A DNA stretch of 64,000 nt from the NCBI GenBank assembly GCA_014138095.1, contig JACGXE010000001.1, forward strand, positions 434,001-498,000, written 5' to 3'. A program made the translations under genes and the position numbers. Shown one piece after another: positions 7,785 to 16,758 of this stretch. The notes under the pieces are model-generated. The model saw nothing but the letters and a program-made list of their open reading frames with translations, was not told the origin of the DNA and did no database searches. Origin of the DNA: Ochrobactrum sp. RH2CCR150 (GTDB lineage Bacteria > Pseudomonadota > Alphaproteobacteria > Rhizobiales > Rhizobiaceae). Numbering within the stretch: position 1 is the first letter of the stretch; each line of letters starts with the position of its first letter.

Positions 7785-8294
7785 GTGACCATAGAGAAAC
7801 CGACCAGCATTCTTTTCATCTGCGCAGGCAATATCTGCCGTTCACCGCTTGCTGAGGGCGTGATGGGACATGTTCTTGAAGCGCGTGGCATCCGCAATGT
7901 GCTGATCGATTCGGCAGGGACGAACGGTTATCATACGGGAGAAGAACCCGACGAACGGTCCATCAGCGTTGCGTCCCGTCATGGTCTCGACATCAGCGCA
8001 CAACGATGCCGCCAGCTGATCGCCGCCGATTTCAGCCGCTTCGACCTGATCCTTGGGATGGACCGCTACAATATGCGGATGATCGCGCAACGACAGCCTG
8101 CAAATGCAAGCGCGCATGTTGGGCTGTTCACGGAGATTGCAGAGGGAAAGGCAGTTGAGATCCCCGATCCCTATTATGGCGGAACCGGGGATTTCGAGCT
8201 GGTTTACCGGATGGTTCTGGCGTCTTCGAAAGCGCTGGCCGACCAGTTCTGGCGGGCGGACGCCACCAAAGGCCAGGCTTCTTCAACAATGTAA
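7785..8294 (+). CDS. Low-molecular-weight protein tyrosine phosphatase
   Basis: 169 residues from a GTG start at 7785 with GAGG five bases upstream; an in-frame ATG at 7722 would run back into phhB. The phosphate-binding loop CAGNICRS, with catalytic cysteine 13 and arginine 19, is near the N-terminus. The general-acid motif DPYYGG is in the second half. The family removes phosphate from tyrosine residues, or in some members from arsenate or small molecules. The protein is slightly longer than usual because of a C-terminal extension, and that extension is encoded in the 91 bases that overlap thpR on the opposite strand. Confidence 0.92.
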   Translation: MTIEKPTSILFICAGNICRSPLAEGVMGHVLEARGIRNVLIDSAGTNGYHTGEEPDERSISVASRHGLDISAQRCRQLIAADFSRFDLILGMDRYNMRMIAQRQPANASAHVGLFTEIAEGKAVEIPDPYYGGTGDFELVYRMVLASSKALADQFWRADATKGQASSTM

Positions 8295-8794
8295 GGTCCG
8301 CCGCCCACGGAATCGCGCGACGACATCAGCACGAAGCGACCCACCTTGAAGGATGGCGTCGCGAAATTGCCGCGTGAGGAGAGGTAACGCACGACATCGT
8401 CGATGCGAGCGTTGCGAAGCCGCGCAAGCGTCACATGGGGTGTGAATTTGCGAGGGTCGGCGGGAATGTGAAACCGCTGGCAGATGCGTTCGATTTCCGC
8501 CTGCAATGCGTTGAGTTCAGGCGACGGGGATACGCCCGCATAAATGCTGTGCGGCTTTTTGGAGCCGAACGCATTGACACCCGACAGGTTGAGCATGAAT
8601 TCGGGTCGCCGCACACGATCGAGCGCATTGGCAACCTCGTCGGCCACATGGCCTTCCACATCTCCGATAAAACGCAACGTTATGTGGTAGTTTTCGACAT
8701 CAATCCAGCGTGCGCCGGGGAGACCGCCTCGCAATAATGACAGCGAGAGCGCAGCATCGCGCGGGATTTCGAGGGCAGTGAAAAGACGCGGCAT
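8204..8794 (-). CDS. thpR: RNA 2',3'-cyclic phosphodiesterase (2H phosphoesterase)
   Basis: 196 residues. Two HxT motifs, HITL at residues 37-40 and HVTL at 120-123, define the 2H phosphoesterase superfamily. Length and layout fit ThpR/LigT, which opens 2',3'-cyclic phosphates on RNA to 2'-phosphates and can reverse-ligate tRNA halves in vitro. The ribosome binding site GAGGAGG lies just before the ATG. The 3' end overlaps the phosphatase gene on the other strand by 91 bases. Confidence 0.93.
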   Translation of the reverse strand: MPRLFTALEIPRDAALSLSLLRGGLPGARWIDVENYHITLRFIGDVEGHVADEVANALDRVRRPEFMLNLSGVNAFGSKKPHSIYAGVSPSPELNALQAEIERICQRFHIPADPRKFTPHVTLARLRNARIDDVVRYLSSRGNFATPSFKVGRFVLMSSRDSVGGGPYIVEEAWPLVASARQNWSASAFEDARTIR

Positions 8795-8830
8795 AAGGCA
8801 TCCTCCTCGAAGCGTTCTGTGTCAGAGCGC

Positions 8831-8849
8831 TATGCGTCGTGGACGCATA
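8831..8849. repeat. Perfect short palindrome upstream of thpR
   Basis: TATGCGTC, a three-base loop, GACGCATA. It lies about 37 bases upstream of the thpR start, in the spacer after the arylesterase gene. It may be a core of another intergenic palindromic repeat or an operator; I saw no second copy in the window. Confidence 0.5.
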
Positions 8850-8974
8850 AAGGACACTCTAACCTAGAGAGTCAAAACATCGTACCTGTCAGAAATCGAT
8901 TCGGCTAAGTCGATGCATTTGTAGCGAATCATCGTTTGAGTCCCGGAGCAAGCTGTTTATGTGCCTCACGGGTT

Positions 8975-9697
8975 TCAGCCTCCCGATGTCCCCTTGTTTT
9001 GTACGTCGGACAGGCTTTTTTCGATAGTAGGCATAAAGTTTGCCACCATTGCTTCGACACCTTTTTCATTGGGGTGCATTCCATCCTCGAGCAGAAGATC
9101 CTTCTTGGTTGCTACGCCGTCGAGGAAAAACGGGTAGAGCGGCACGCCATATTTCTGCGCCAGCTTCGGATAAATGGGGTTGAACTTGGCGGCATAGTCC
9201 TTGCCCATATTGGGTGGGGCGATCATGCCTGCCAGAATGACGGAAATGCCACGCTCTTTGAGACGCGCCAGCATATCGTCGAGATTCTTTTCCGTGATGT
9301 CGGGCTGGATGCCGCGCAACGCATCGTTGGCGCCGAGTTCAAGAATGACGAGATCGGTTCCATCGGGGATGGACCAGTCGATGCGCGACAGGCCGCCCGT
9401 GGTCGTATCGCCCGACACGCCTGCATTCTCGATCGAGACCTCGACGCCCTTGTCGTTCAGCGCTTTTTCAAGCTGCTGCGGAAAGGCGGCGTTGACGGGC
9501 AGGAGATAGCCGGCCATCAGGCTGTCACCGAAGCCGACAACTTTGACTTGCGAAAGCTGTTCGGTCGGCAGAGCGTCTTCAAGACCCGTCGGGTCTTCCT
9601 GTGCCGGCTCCTGCTGGGCATAGACGCTGCCAGCAAAAACCGATCCGAGGATCGCAAAAATCGAGAGCCATGCCGGAATTGAGAGTTTGAAACGCAT
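8975..9697 (-). CDS. Secreted SGNH/GDSL arylesterase (TesA-like)
   Basis: 240 residues from the ATG at 9697; a TTG three codons earlier is less likely. A signal peptide of about 27 residues ends in VYA, placing the enzyme in the periplasm. The SGNH blocks are complete: GFGDSL with serine 59, the glycine block NAGVSGDTTTGG, GANDALRG with the asparagine, and the final Asp-His pair in DGMHPNEKG. E. coli TesA, a related enzyme, has thioesterase, arylesterase and lysophospholipase activity. The gene is divergent from ybbA-ybbP, the same arrangement as tesA-ybbA-ybbP in E. coli. Confidence 0.92.
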   Translation of the reverse strand: MRFKLSIPAWLSIFAILGSVFAGSVYAQQEPAQEDPTGLEDALPTEQLSQVKVVGFGDSLMAGYLLPVNAAFPQQLEKALNDKGVEVSIENAGVSGDTTTGGLSRIDWSIPDGTDLVILELGANDALRGIQPDITEKNLDDMLARLKERGISVILAGMIAPPNMGKDYAAKFNPIYPKLAQKYGVPLYPFFLDGVATKKDLLLEDGMHPNEKGVEAMVANFMPTIEKSLSDVQNKGTSGG

Positions 9698-9826
9698 CGT
9701 TGGCAACCCATATTCGATAAAAGGGTGAGCGACAGCTCACGTGATTTATTCAAGTGTTGGCGCAACATAAGTTCAAATTTGTGGCGCGCCCTTCAGTTCT
9801 ACTGATTCATATAGGAAGAAAACCGC

Positions 9827-10555
9827 GTGACGGAACAGGCTGTTGGCCCGATTATCGAACTTGAGAATGTTCATCTGACGCTTGGCCATGCTGCATCATC
9901 GGTGCATGTGCTGAAGGGGGTCTCCCTCAATATTGCCAGCGGCCAGTCCGTGGGCATTGTCGGTCCCTCCGGTTCGGGCAAATCTACACTTCTTATGGTT
10001 TTGGCCGGGTTGGAGCATGTCGATAACGGAACTGTGAATATTGCGGGCGAGACGATCAGTCAGATGAGCGAGGATCAGGCTGCCGCTTTTCGTGGGGCCA
10101 ATATCGGCATCGTGTTCCAGTCGTTTCACCTGATTCCCAATATGACCGCGCTGGAAAATGTGGCGGTTCCGCTGGAACTGGCCGGGCGCCGCGATGCATT
10201 CGAAGTTGCGGAACGCGAGTTGAAGGCCGTTGGGCTTGGCGAACGGCTGACGCATTATCCGTCCGAACTGTCCGGCGGCGAGCAGCAGCGCGTGGCGATA
10301 GCACGCGCGCTTGCGCCGTCGCCGAAAATTCTGATCGCCGACGAGCCGACCGGTAATCTCGACACCACGACGGGGCGGCAGATTGCCGATCTGCTCTTCG
10401 CTAAACAGCGCGAAAACGGGTTGACCATGGTGCTCGTTACCCACGATCCGTCGCTGGCTGCGCGTTGCGACCGCGAGATTCCCGTCCGTTCCGGTCGCAT
10501 CGAAGAACCTGCCAAGGGTGGTGCGGTGCTTGAGAAACTGGTGGCTGGCGCATGA
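9827..10555 (+). CDS. ybbA: ABC transporter ATP-binding protein (YbbA-like)
   Basis: 242 residues from a GTG start with AGGAAG upstream. Walker A (GPSGSGKST) is at residues 46-54, the signature LSGGEQQR is in the middle, and Walker B (ILIADEPTGNLD) follows. It belongs to the LolD/MacB-type ATPases that power mechanotransmission by FtsX-like permeases. Its stop codon overlaps the start of the permease gene (ATGA), so the pair is translationally coupled. The substrate is unknown; the link to a TesA-like esterase next door suggests a lipid or envelope role. Confidence 0.93.
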   Translation: MTEQAVGPIIELENVHLTLGHAASSVHVLKGVSLNIASGQSVGIVGPSGSGKSTLLMVLAGLEHVDNGTVNIAGETISQMSEDQAAAFRGANIGIVFQSFHLIPNMTALENVAVPLELAGRRDAFEVAERELKAVGLGERLTHYPSELSGGEQQRVAIARALAPSPKILIADEPTGNLDTTTGRQIADLLFAKQRENGLTMVLVTHDPSLAARCDREIPVRSGRIEEPAKGGAVLEKLVAGA

Positions 10556-13101
10556 GATCTGCGACGTCGCTTTCGCTGGCACTCCGCTTTGCACTGCGCG
10601 AAATGCGCGGCGGGCTTGCCGGGTTCTATATTTTTCTGGCCTGTATCGCGCTTGGCGTGGCGGCCATTGGCGGCGTCAATTCCGTGGCGCGGTCGGTCAG
10701 CACCGGCATTGCGTCGGAAGGACAGAGCATTCTTGGCGGGGATGTCAGTTTTGCGCTCAATCAGCGCGAAGCAACGGCGGAAGAGCGCGCTTTCATCGAA
10801 AAGCAGGGCAGGATGGCCGAAAGCGCGACAATGCGCTCCATGGCCCGCATGCCGGATGGTTCCGACCAGTCGCTGGTCGAGGTGAAAGCGGTCGATGCTG
10901 CCTATCCGCTCTATGGCACGTTGAAGGTCACGCCGGAGCAGTCGCTGGCCGATATGACGGCTGTCAAAGGCGATGTTTACGGCGCTGCGGTCTCCCAGGA
11001 TTTTCTCAATCGCATGGGGCTGTCGCTCGGTGCAAAGGTGCTGCTCGGTTCGCAAGTATTCGAATTGCGCGGTGTGATCGAAAGCGAGCCGGATCTTCTT
11101 TCGTCCGGCTTCAATTTTGCACCACGTTTTCTGGTTTCGCTTGATGGCTTGCGGGCGTCGGGTCTGATCCAGCCCGGTAGCCTTGTTGACCATGTCTATA
11201 AGGTCGCACTTCCCAATGGCGCGCCGGATTCGGCAATTGCCGAAGTCAGACGTCTGGCGACCGCCGATTTTCCGGATGCAGGGTGGAATATCCGCTCCCG
11301 CGCCAATGCCGCTCCGGCGCTGAGCGCTAATATCGAGCGCTTTTCGCAGTTCCTCACGCTGGTAGGCCTGACGGCTTTGATCGTCGGCGGTGTCGGTGTT
11401 GCCAATGCGGTGCGCGCCTATCTCGATGGCAAGCGCGGTGTGATCGCGACGTTCAAGTCGCTTGGCGCGCCTGCGCGCTTTGCGGTTCTGGTCTATCTGG
11501 TGCAGATCATGGTGATCGGCCTGATCGGTATTGTGCTTGGGCTCATTCTGGCGGCGATTATTCCGTTTGCTGCTGGAATAGTGCTGGCCAATTATCTGCC
11601 GGTCGCCGGTGGCGGCGGTTTCTTTCCCGGCGCGCTGGCGCTTGCCGCCGTCTTCGGCCTGATCACTACGCTCGCCTTTGCGATCATTCCGCTCGGTCGC
11701 GCCCGCGATATTCCGGCGACGGCCCTGTTCCGCGAGCAGGGCTTTGAGCAGCGTGGCCTGCCGCCGCTGCTTTATCTCGGTCTTGCGGTTCTGCTGATTG
11801 CGGCTCTGGCCGCCCTGGCGCTTTATGTGGCCTATGACCGGCGCATTGCGGCGATTTTCATCGTCTCGGCCATTGCCGCTTTCGGCGTGCTGCGGCTTGT
11901 GGCCGATGGCATACGCTGGCTTGCCCGCCGCGCACCGCGTGTACGCTCGACGGCGCTTCGGCTTGCAGTCGGTAATATTCACCGCCCCGGCGCGCTGACC
12001 CCTTCGGTGGTGCTTTCGCTCGGCCTCGGCCTCACGCTGATGGTGGCGATTGCGCTGATCGATGGCAATCTGCGCCGACAGGTCACGGAGAATATTCCCG
12101 CGCAGGCGCCGGACTTCTTTTTCGTCGATATCCAGAACCGCGACATTGGCGATTTCACCAAGCTGGTGAGCGGCATCGTGCCAGACGGCAAGCTCACCTC
12201 CGGCCCGATGTTGCGCGGGCGTATCGTAGCTTTCAACGGAACCAATGTGCGCGACATGACCATTCCGCCCGAGGCGGCCTGGGTTCTGCGCGGTGATCGC
12301 GGTATTACATTTGCCGACAAGGTGCCCGATAATTCGACGCTGAGCGAGGGCGAATGGTGGCCTGCCGATTATAGCGGTGAGCCGCTGGTCTCTTTCTCCG
12401 AACGGGAAGGCAAGGAGCTGGGCCTGAAGCTTGGAGACAAGGTGACGGTCAATGTGCTGGGCCGCAACATCACCGCAAAGATCGCGAGCTTCCGGCAGGT
12501 GCAGTGGGAAACACTGGCGATGAATTTCGTCATGGTGTTTTCGCCCAACACCTTTGCCGGTGCGCCAGCGACATGGCTTGCAACGCTCACCATTCCGGAC
12601 AGCCAGAAAAACCTTGCGCCCGATGTGCTCCGACAAGTCACCAAGACATGGCCCGCTGTCACGACGGTCAGCGTGACCGATGCGCTCAATGTCGCCAATG
12701 ATCTCATCAGCCAGCTGGCGACGGCCATTCGCGCTGCGGCGTCCATCGCGCTTGCCGCTTCGGTTCTGGTGCTGGGCGGGGCGCTGGCTGCGGGCAACCG
12801 CGCCCGGGTGCACGATGCTGTCGTCCTGAAGACACTTGGGGCCACACGCGGCACGCTGATTGCAGCCTATGTGCTGGAATATATGCTGCTCGGTCTCGCA
12901 ACCGCGCTTTTTGCGCTTGCCGCCGGCAGTGCGGCTGGCTGGTATGTCGTGGTTGAAATCATGAAGCTTAAGGCGAGCTTCCTGCCCGATGTCGCGCTGA
13001 TGACCGTGGCGGTTGCGCTGGTGCTGACGGTCGGCTTCGGATTGGCCGGTACATGGCGCGTACTGGGCCAGAAGCCTGCACAAGTGCTCCGGACGATATG
13101 A
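10552..13101 (+). CDS. ybbP: FtsX-like ABC transporter permease (YbbP-like)
   Basis: 849 residues, the expected size for YbbP. It has an N-terminal membrane segment, a large periplasmic domain, a group of membrane segments near residues 260-440, a second periplasmic domain, and a C-terminal membrane group near 720-840: two FtsX domains in tandem. FtsX motifs such as KSLGAPARFAVLVYL and KTLGATRGTLIAAYVLEY occur once in each half. It forms the membrane part of the transporter with the preceding ATPase, which it overlaps by four bases. Confidence 0.93.
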   Translation: MRSATSLSLALRFALREMRGGLAGFYIFLACIALGVAAIGGVNSVARSVSTGIASEGQSILGGDVSFALNQREATAEERAFIEKQGRMAESATMRSMARMPDGSDQSLVEVKAVDAAYPLYGTLKVTPEQSLADMTAVKGDVYGAAVSQDFLNRMGLSLGAKVLLGSQVFELRGVIESEPDLLSSGFNFAPRFLVSLDGLRASGLIQPGSLVDHVYKVALPNGAPDSAIAEVRRLATADFPDAGWNIRSRANAAPALSANIERFSQFLTLVGLTALIVGGVGVANAVRAYLDGKRGVIATFKSLGAPARFAVLVYLVQIMVIGLIGIVLGLILAAIIPFAAGIVLANYLPVAGGGGFFPGALALAAVFGLITTLAFAIIPLGRARDIPATALFREQGFEQRGLPPLLYLGLAVLLIAALAALALYVAYDRRIAAIFIVSAIAAFGVLRLVADGIRWLARRAPRVRSTALRLAVGNIHRPGALTPSVVLSLGLGLTLMVAIALIDGNLRRQVTENIPAQAPDFFFVDIQNRDIGDFTKLVSGIVPDGKLTSGPMLRGRIVAFNGTNVRDMTIPPEAAWVLRGDRGITFADKVPDNSTLSEGEWWPADYSGEPLVSFSEREGKELGLKLGDKVTVNVLGRNITAKIASFRQVQWETLAMNFVMVFSPNTFAGAPATWLATLTIPDSQKNLAPDVLRQVTKTWPAVTTVSVTDALNVANDLISQLATAIRAAASIALAASVLVLGGALAAGNRARVHDAVVLKTLGATRGTLIAAYVLEYMLLGLATALFALAAGSAAGWYVVVEIMKLKASFLPDVALMTVAVALVLTVGFGLAGTWRVLGQKPAQVLRTI

Positions 13102-13205
13102 GCGATTTGTAATGTGGAGGGTTCAAAAAGCATAAGCCATTGGATCGTATGGAGAATGCGGTTCGGTTTTTCACTGTGCCCCTCGCGTTTTTTTACAGGC
13201 GGTAC

Positions 13206-13234
13206 TTGTACGTGAGGGCCATAATCCCCATAAT
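13206..13234 (+). promoter_or_regulatory. Possible promoter of the Bax-inhibitor-1 gene
   Basis: TTGTAC and CATAAT are separated by 17 bases, a reasonable housekeeping promoter pattern. It would give a leader of about 95 bases that includes a stem CGCCAG/CTGGCG. Pattern match only. Confidence 0.35.
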
Positions 13235-13334
13235 GTCAGGCAGGCATGCTGGAGTCCCGCCAGCGGCGCCTGGCGGCGGCTCGCCGGAATGAGCGCCCCG
13301 ACACCGGACGGGACATGGCAAGAGGATTTAAGTC

Positions 13335-14117
13335 ATGGCTGACTTTCGCAATATTCAGGCGCAGCAGAGGCCCGTAGGCGGCACTCGCGCCGATGCAGGC
13401 ATCGATCAGGGTCTGCGCAGCTATATGCTGGGCGTCTATAACATGATGGCTATCGGCCTGGCCGTTACCGGCCTTGCTGCATTCGCCGTTGCGGCACTCG
13501 CAACGACGACGGACCCGTCCGCAGCCGTCGCGCAGCTTGCTAACGGCAAGATGCTCACGGGCCTTGGCGTCGCGCTCTACACCTCGCCGCTGCGCTGGGT
13601 GGTGATGCTTGCGCCGCTGGCGGCAGTGTTCTTCCTGAGCTTCCGCATCGAACGTCTTTCGGTCTCGACCGCTAACGCCGTCTTCTGGGGCTATGCAGCT
13701 CTCGTCGGCCTGTCGCTGTCGTCGATCTTCCTGGTCTTCACCGGCCAGAGCATCGTTCGCACCTTCTTCGTGACCGCCGCGTCCTTCGGCGCGCTGTCGC
13801 TCTACGGCTACACGACCAAGCGTGACCTGTCCGCTATGGGCTCGTTCCTGATCATGGGCCTGTTCGGCCTGATCCTGGCTTCGGTCGTCAACATCTTCCT
13901 CGGCTCTTCGGCATTGCAGTTTGCAATCTCGGTGATCGGTGTTCTGATCTTCGCAGGCCTCACCGCCTACGACACGCAGTCGATCAAGGAAATGTATTAC
14001 GAAGGCGATGCTTCGGATACGCAGGGCCGCAAGGTCGTGATGGGCGCGCTGCGTCTCTACCTCGACTTCATCAACATGTTCACCTTCCTGCTGCAGTTCA
14101 TGGGTAACCGTAACTAA
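13335..14117 (+). CDS. Bax inhibitor-1/YccA-family membrane protein
   Basis: 260 residues with about seven hydrophobic segments. The conserved late block GLTAYDTQSIKEMYY, with its aspartate, identifies the BI-1/YccA/YbhL (TMBIM) family. These inner membrane proteins modulate ion (mainly calcium) leakage or the FtsH protease in other bacteria; the role here is inferred from family only. The ribosome binding site GAGGA precedes the ATG. The gene is monocistronic and ends in a strong terminator. Confidence 0.92.
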   Translation: MADFRNIQAQQRPVGGTRADAGIDQGLRSYMLGVYNMMAIGLAVTGLAAFAVAALATTTDPSAAVAQLANGKMLTGLGVALYTSPLRWVVMLAPLAAVFFLSFRIERLSVSTANAVFWGYAALVGLSLSSIFLVFTGQSIVRTFFVTAASFGALSLYGYTTKRDLSAMGSFLIMGLFGLILASVVNIFLGSSALQFAISVIGVLIFAGLTAYDTQSIKEMYYEGDASDTQGRKVVMGALRLYLDFINMFTFLLQFMGNRN

Positions 14118-14140
14118 TCAGCAGAAGAAGCTGGAATGCG

Positions 14141-14168
14141 AAAGGGCAGCGGAAACGCTGCCCTTTTT
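14141..14168 (+). terminator. Intrinsic terminator of the Bax-inhibitor-1 gene
   Basis: AAAGGGCAGCG (14141-14151) pairs with CGCTGCCCTTT (14156-14166) around a GAAA loop and is followed by Ts. Confidence 0.9.
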
Positions 14169-14233
14169 GCTTTTGTCCAGTCGTTAGATGATGCATGCTG
14201 GAGTGTGTAAAAACATCTCTCCGGTTCTGTCTC

Positions 14234-14779
14234 ATGCCTGTCGTTCGCGATTTTCGTCCCACCGATATCGACGCCATCACTGCGATCTATACCGAAGCCG
14301 TGCTGAACGGTTCGGGTTCCTACGAGGTAGAGCCGCCGTCGCGCGAAGATCTGCGCCAGCGCTTTGAGGGCTTCGTCGAACAGGGTTTCCCAATTCTGAT
14401 TGCGGAAGAGAACAGTGTGGTTCTGGGCTATGCCTATGCCAGCTATTTCCGCACCAGACCGGCCTATCGCTGGCTTGCGGAGGATTCGATCTATATCGCG
14501 CCAGAGGCCAAGAATAAGGGCGTCGGCAAGCTTCTCCTGCGCGAGCTGATCGAACGGGCAACGGCACTGGGTTTTCGGCAGCTATTGGCCGTCATCGGCG
14601 ATGGTGAGAACAATATTGGTTCCGTGCGGTTGCATGAAAGCCTTGGCTTCCAGCATTGTGGACGGATTGAGGGTTCAGGCTTCAAGCACGGGCGCTGGCT
14701 GGATACGGTGCTGATGCAGCTGTCACTCAATGGCGGGCGCACGCTTGAACCGGGCAAAATGCCACTATCCTCATCCTGA
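14234..14779 (+). CDS. GNAT-family N-acetyltransferase (phosphinothricin acetyltransferase-like)
   Basis: 181 residues from the ATG at 14234, which gives the family-like start MPVVRDFRPTDIDAITAIY. The acetyl-CoA binding segment with NKGVGKLLL lies near residues 96-104, and SVRLHESLGF follows. The sequence resembles the Pat/Bar and MnaT group, which acetylate phosphinothricin, methionine sulfoximine or related amino acids. The natural substrate cannot be fixed. No clear ribosome binding site precedes this ATG; an earlier in-frame ATG exists at 14195. Confidence 0.88.
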   Translation: MPVVRDFRPTDIDAITAIYTEAVLNGSGSYEVEPPSREDLRQRFEGFVEQGFPILIAEENSVVLGYAYASYFRTRPAYRWLAEDSIYIAPEAKNKGVGKLLLRELIERATALGFRQLLAVIGDGENNIGSVRLHESLGFQHCGRIEGSGFKHGRWLDTVLMQLSLNGGRTLEPGKMPLSSS

Positions 14780-14792
14780 GCGCGTCGACGGG

Positions 14793-15191
14793 TCAGGCCT
14801 CGACGAGTTTCAGGCTCTTGTCGAAAACGCGCAGCACACGTTCCAGCTCATGGCCGCGCTTCATGATCAGCCCGCTTGCTGCAATGACCGCGTAAGCGCC
14901 CTGCTTTTGAGCCAGTTTGGGATTCTTCTCGATGCGGAACAGCGGAACCTCGCTGGCGCGCCGGAAGATGGAAAAGACGGCCCGGTCACTCAAATGGTCG
15001 ATGGCGTAGTCACGCCATGCACCGGCGGCGACCATGCGGCCATAGATGTTCAGGATCTTGCCCAGTTCGTGCCGGTCGAAACTGATGGTGGAGGGGGTCG
15101 ATCTGGCGCGGTCGAGTGAAACGACCTTTGGCGACGCGGACGCGTTGGACGAGGATGATGAATCCTCACTTGCTGCGCTTGAAATATCCAT
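14793..15191 (-). CDS. DUF2794 protein
   Basis: 132 residues. A serine- and alanine-rich N-terminus of about 25 residues leads into a compact domain with ISFDRHELGKILNIYGRMVAAGAWRDYAI, which is the alphaproteobacterial DUF2794 family of unknown function. The ATG at 15191 is chosen over an upstream in-frame start because AAGGAAGG lies directly before it. It converges on the acetyltransferase gene with a 13-base gap. Confidence 0.85.
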   Translation of the reverse strand: MDISSAASEDSSSSSNASASPKVVSLDRARSTPSTISFDRHELGKILNIYGRMVAAGAWRDYAIDHLSDRAVFSIFRRASEVPLFRIEKNPKLAQKQGAYAVIAASGLIMKRGHELERVLRVFDKSLKLVEA

Positions 15192-15697
15192 GTCCTTCCT
15201 TTCAGCCCTGTGGGTGGCGAAGCGGCAGGCGCGTCTTCGCCGCAACGAAACGCATGACAGTAGGGTGATGCTTTTGTGAAACAAATTCAAGTGCGAGCGG
15301 TGGTCTGGCTGTTCAATTGACCGGGATATCCCTCATAAAACGCCAGATTCGGTGCCTGTCTGATCGTGCATTAGCTGTTCACGAAAAACGAAAGTCTGTC
15401 TGTAATGGTGATCGGCGAACACATTTTCGCCTTGTCAGCTTCGCATTCCAGCCTGATTATGGCTTCAGCATCCACGTGTTGCCTGAGACGGTTCGGTTCG
15501 GGTATGTCCGACCCCAAGCCCCCCGCCCAAAGGACTGCCCGAGCCGAACCAACCTTCTTCGTCCGACCGAACCGCAACACCGATCAGTCTTCCAGACCCG
15601 CCGAGACTGAAGCACTTTCCAAAAAGCAATAAACAGCTTCGACATCCGACAATGCTGCCGGATTTAAACACTATGGTTTGTGCTGAAACAGCCGCGG
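15192..15697. other. Intergenic region of about 506 bases with a long stem-loop
   Basis: The spacer between two minus-strand genes holds the DUF2794 promoter and no believable coding sequence in either direction. The only clear structure is an inverted repeat at 15490-15550 with a C-rich loop, listed separately. Confidence 0.5.
15490..15550. repeat. 13-base inverted repeat with C-rich loop
   Basis: GGTTCGGTTCGGG (15490-15502) faces CCCGAGCCGAACC (15538-15550). All positions pair in RNA if one G-U pair is allowed. The 35-base loop contains CCCCAAGCCCCCCGCCC. It lies in a gene-free spacer and might be an sRNA or a distant terminator of the DUF1223 gene. Confidence 0.5.
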
Positions 15698-16534
15698 TCA
15701 GAGGCCGACAGGCGCTTTTTCCTTGAACATGGCCGCGCCATGGATACGCCCGAGTGAATTGTCGTCCCGGGTTTCCTGCAGAATGACCGCGCAACCGGAA
15801 ACATCCTTCCGCTTCAGTTCGGAAGCGGGGAGTTCGATTTTCAGCGCCTTGCCGTCCCACATGCCGATCGTGTTGATCTCGCTCACCGTGTTTCGGTAGG
15901 TGATATCCTGACCGGCATTCTCGCCTTCGGTGATCGGTATGGTCACCGCATCGCGGAAATAGAACAGAACCACATGCACCGGTGATTTCGGCTTTTCGCC
16001 AGCACCGATTTCGATGGACAGACGGCCATCGTCGAGACGGTTGATCGCAACCGGCACAGTCAGCTTGTCGGCTGCGATCTGTGCATTGATGGCGCCTGCA
16101 TCGCGACCGTTGACCTCCGCGCGGCCATTGATGATGGCCTGCGGCGTATAGATCATGCGTGCGTTGAAGGAATTGCGATAGGCATTCTGCCGGTCGGTAT
16201 TATCCTGGGTGGCAAGTGTGTCGCGCCACCCCATATAATCCCAGTAATTGACGTGGAACGACAGCGCTAGCACGCTCGGATCATCGGCGAATTTGGCAAA
16301 ATTGTCGTCAGCCTTCGGGCAGGATTTGCAGCCCTGACTGGTGAAAAGCTCGATAACGGCGGTCTTCTTTGGCGCATCTTGCGCTAAAGCAGAGCCTTGC
16401 ATGGAGACACAGCCGGTGAAAGCCAGCCCAAGAACGGCGCATACGTTGCGCCAGGCCGGCAGGGAATCGCCGGTCAGCCAAGTGGCTGTTCCATAAAAAG
16501 AGGGCTGCACGGTCACTTTAGTTTCATCCTGCAC
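15698..16534 (-). CDS. DUF1223 secreted thioredoxin-like protein
   Basis: Up to 278 residues. After a hydrophobic export segment ending near SALAQ, the mature part begins VIELFTSQGCKSCPKAD, a thioredoxin-like C-x-x-C strand-helix typical of DUF1223. The family is exported and its function is unknown; a redox role is an inference. The longest frame starts with GTG at 16534 without a visible ribosome binding site, so the real start may be up to 30 codons further in, just before the signal peptide. Confidence 0.8.
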   Translation of the reverse strand: MQDETKVTVQPSFYGTATWLTGDSLPAWRNVCAVLGLAFTGCVSMQGSALAQDAPKKTAVIELFTSQGCKSCPKADDNFAKFADDPSVLALSFHVNYWDYMGWRDTLATQDNTDRQNAYRNSFNARMIYTPQAIINGRAEVNGRDAGAINAQIAADKLTVPVAINRLDDGRLSIEIGAGEKPKSPVHVVLFYFRDAVTIPITEGENAGQDITYRNTVSEINTIGMWDGKALKIELPASELKRKDVSGCAVILQETRDDNSLGRIHGAAMFKEKAPVGL

Positions 16535-16707
16535 TAATTGATGATGTCATCTATTATGTAGGAATTACCCCGATCAATGGGAATTCACGTTGCGGTGAGA
16601 TTCCGGGGCAAGTGTGCTCTATTTGCGTCATATAGATCCCGAAATTTCGAGATCCGGGCGCGAAACTCGAGAAAATGAGAGTTTCGGCAAGGAAAACGCT
16701 GGAACAT

Positions 16708-16741
16708 GAAAAAGCCGCCGGGTTGCTCCGGCGGCTTTTTG
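16708..16741 (-). terminator. Intrinsic terminator of acnA
   Basis: AAGCCGCCGG (16712-16721) pairs with CCGGCGGCTT (16728-16737), flanked by A and T runs on both sides. It sits 18 bases beyond the acnA stop codon and could act in both directions. Confidence 0.88.
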
Positions 16742-16758
16742 TTTCAATCGAGTGCCGA

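Noticed and set aside
10255..13083. A very long open frame on the minus strand opposite ybbP.
   Set aside because: It is an antisense by-product of high G+C codon bias: the translation is low in hydrophobic residues and rich in Arg/His/Gln, and the plus-strand ybbP is unmistakable.
15317..15860. Several short frames in the 15.2-15.7 kb spacer.
   Set aside because: They have no ribosome binding sites, odd composition and no resemblance to known proteins; the spacer is more likely non-coding.
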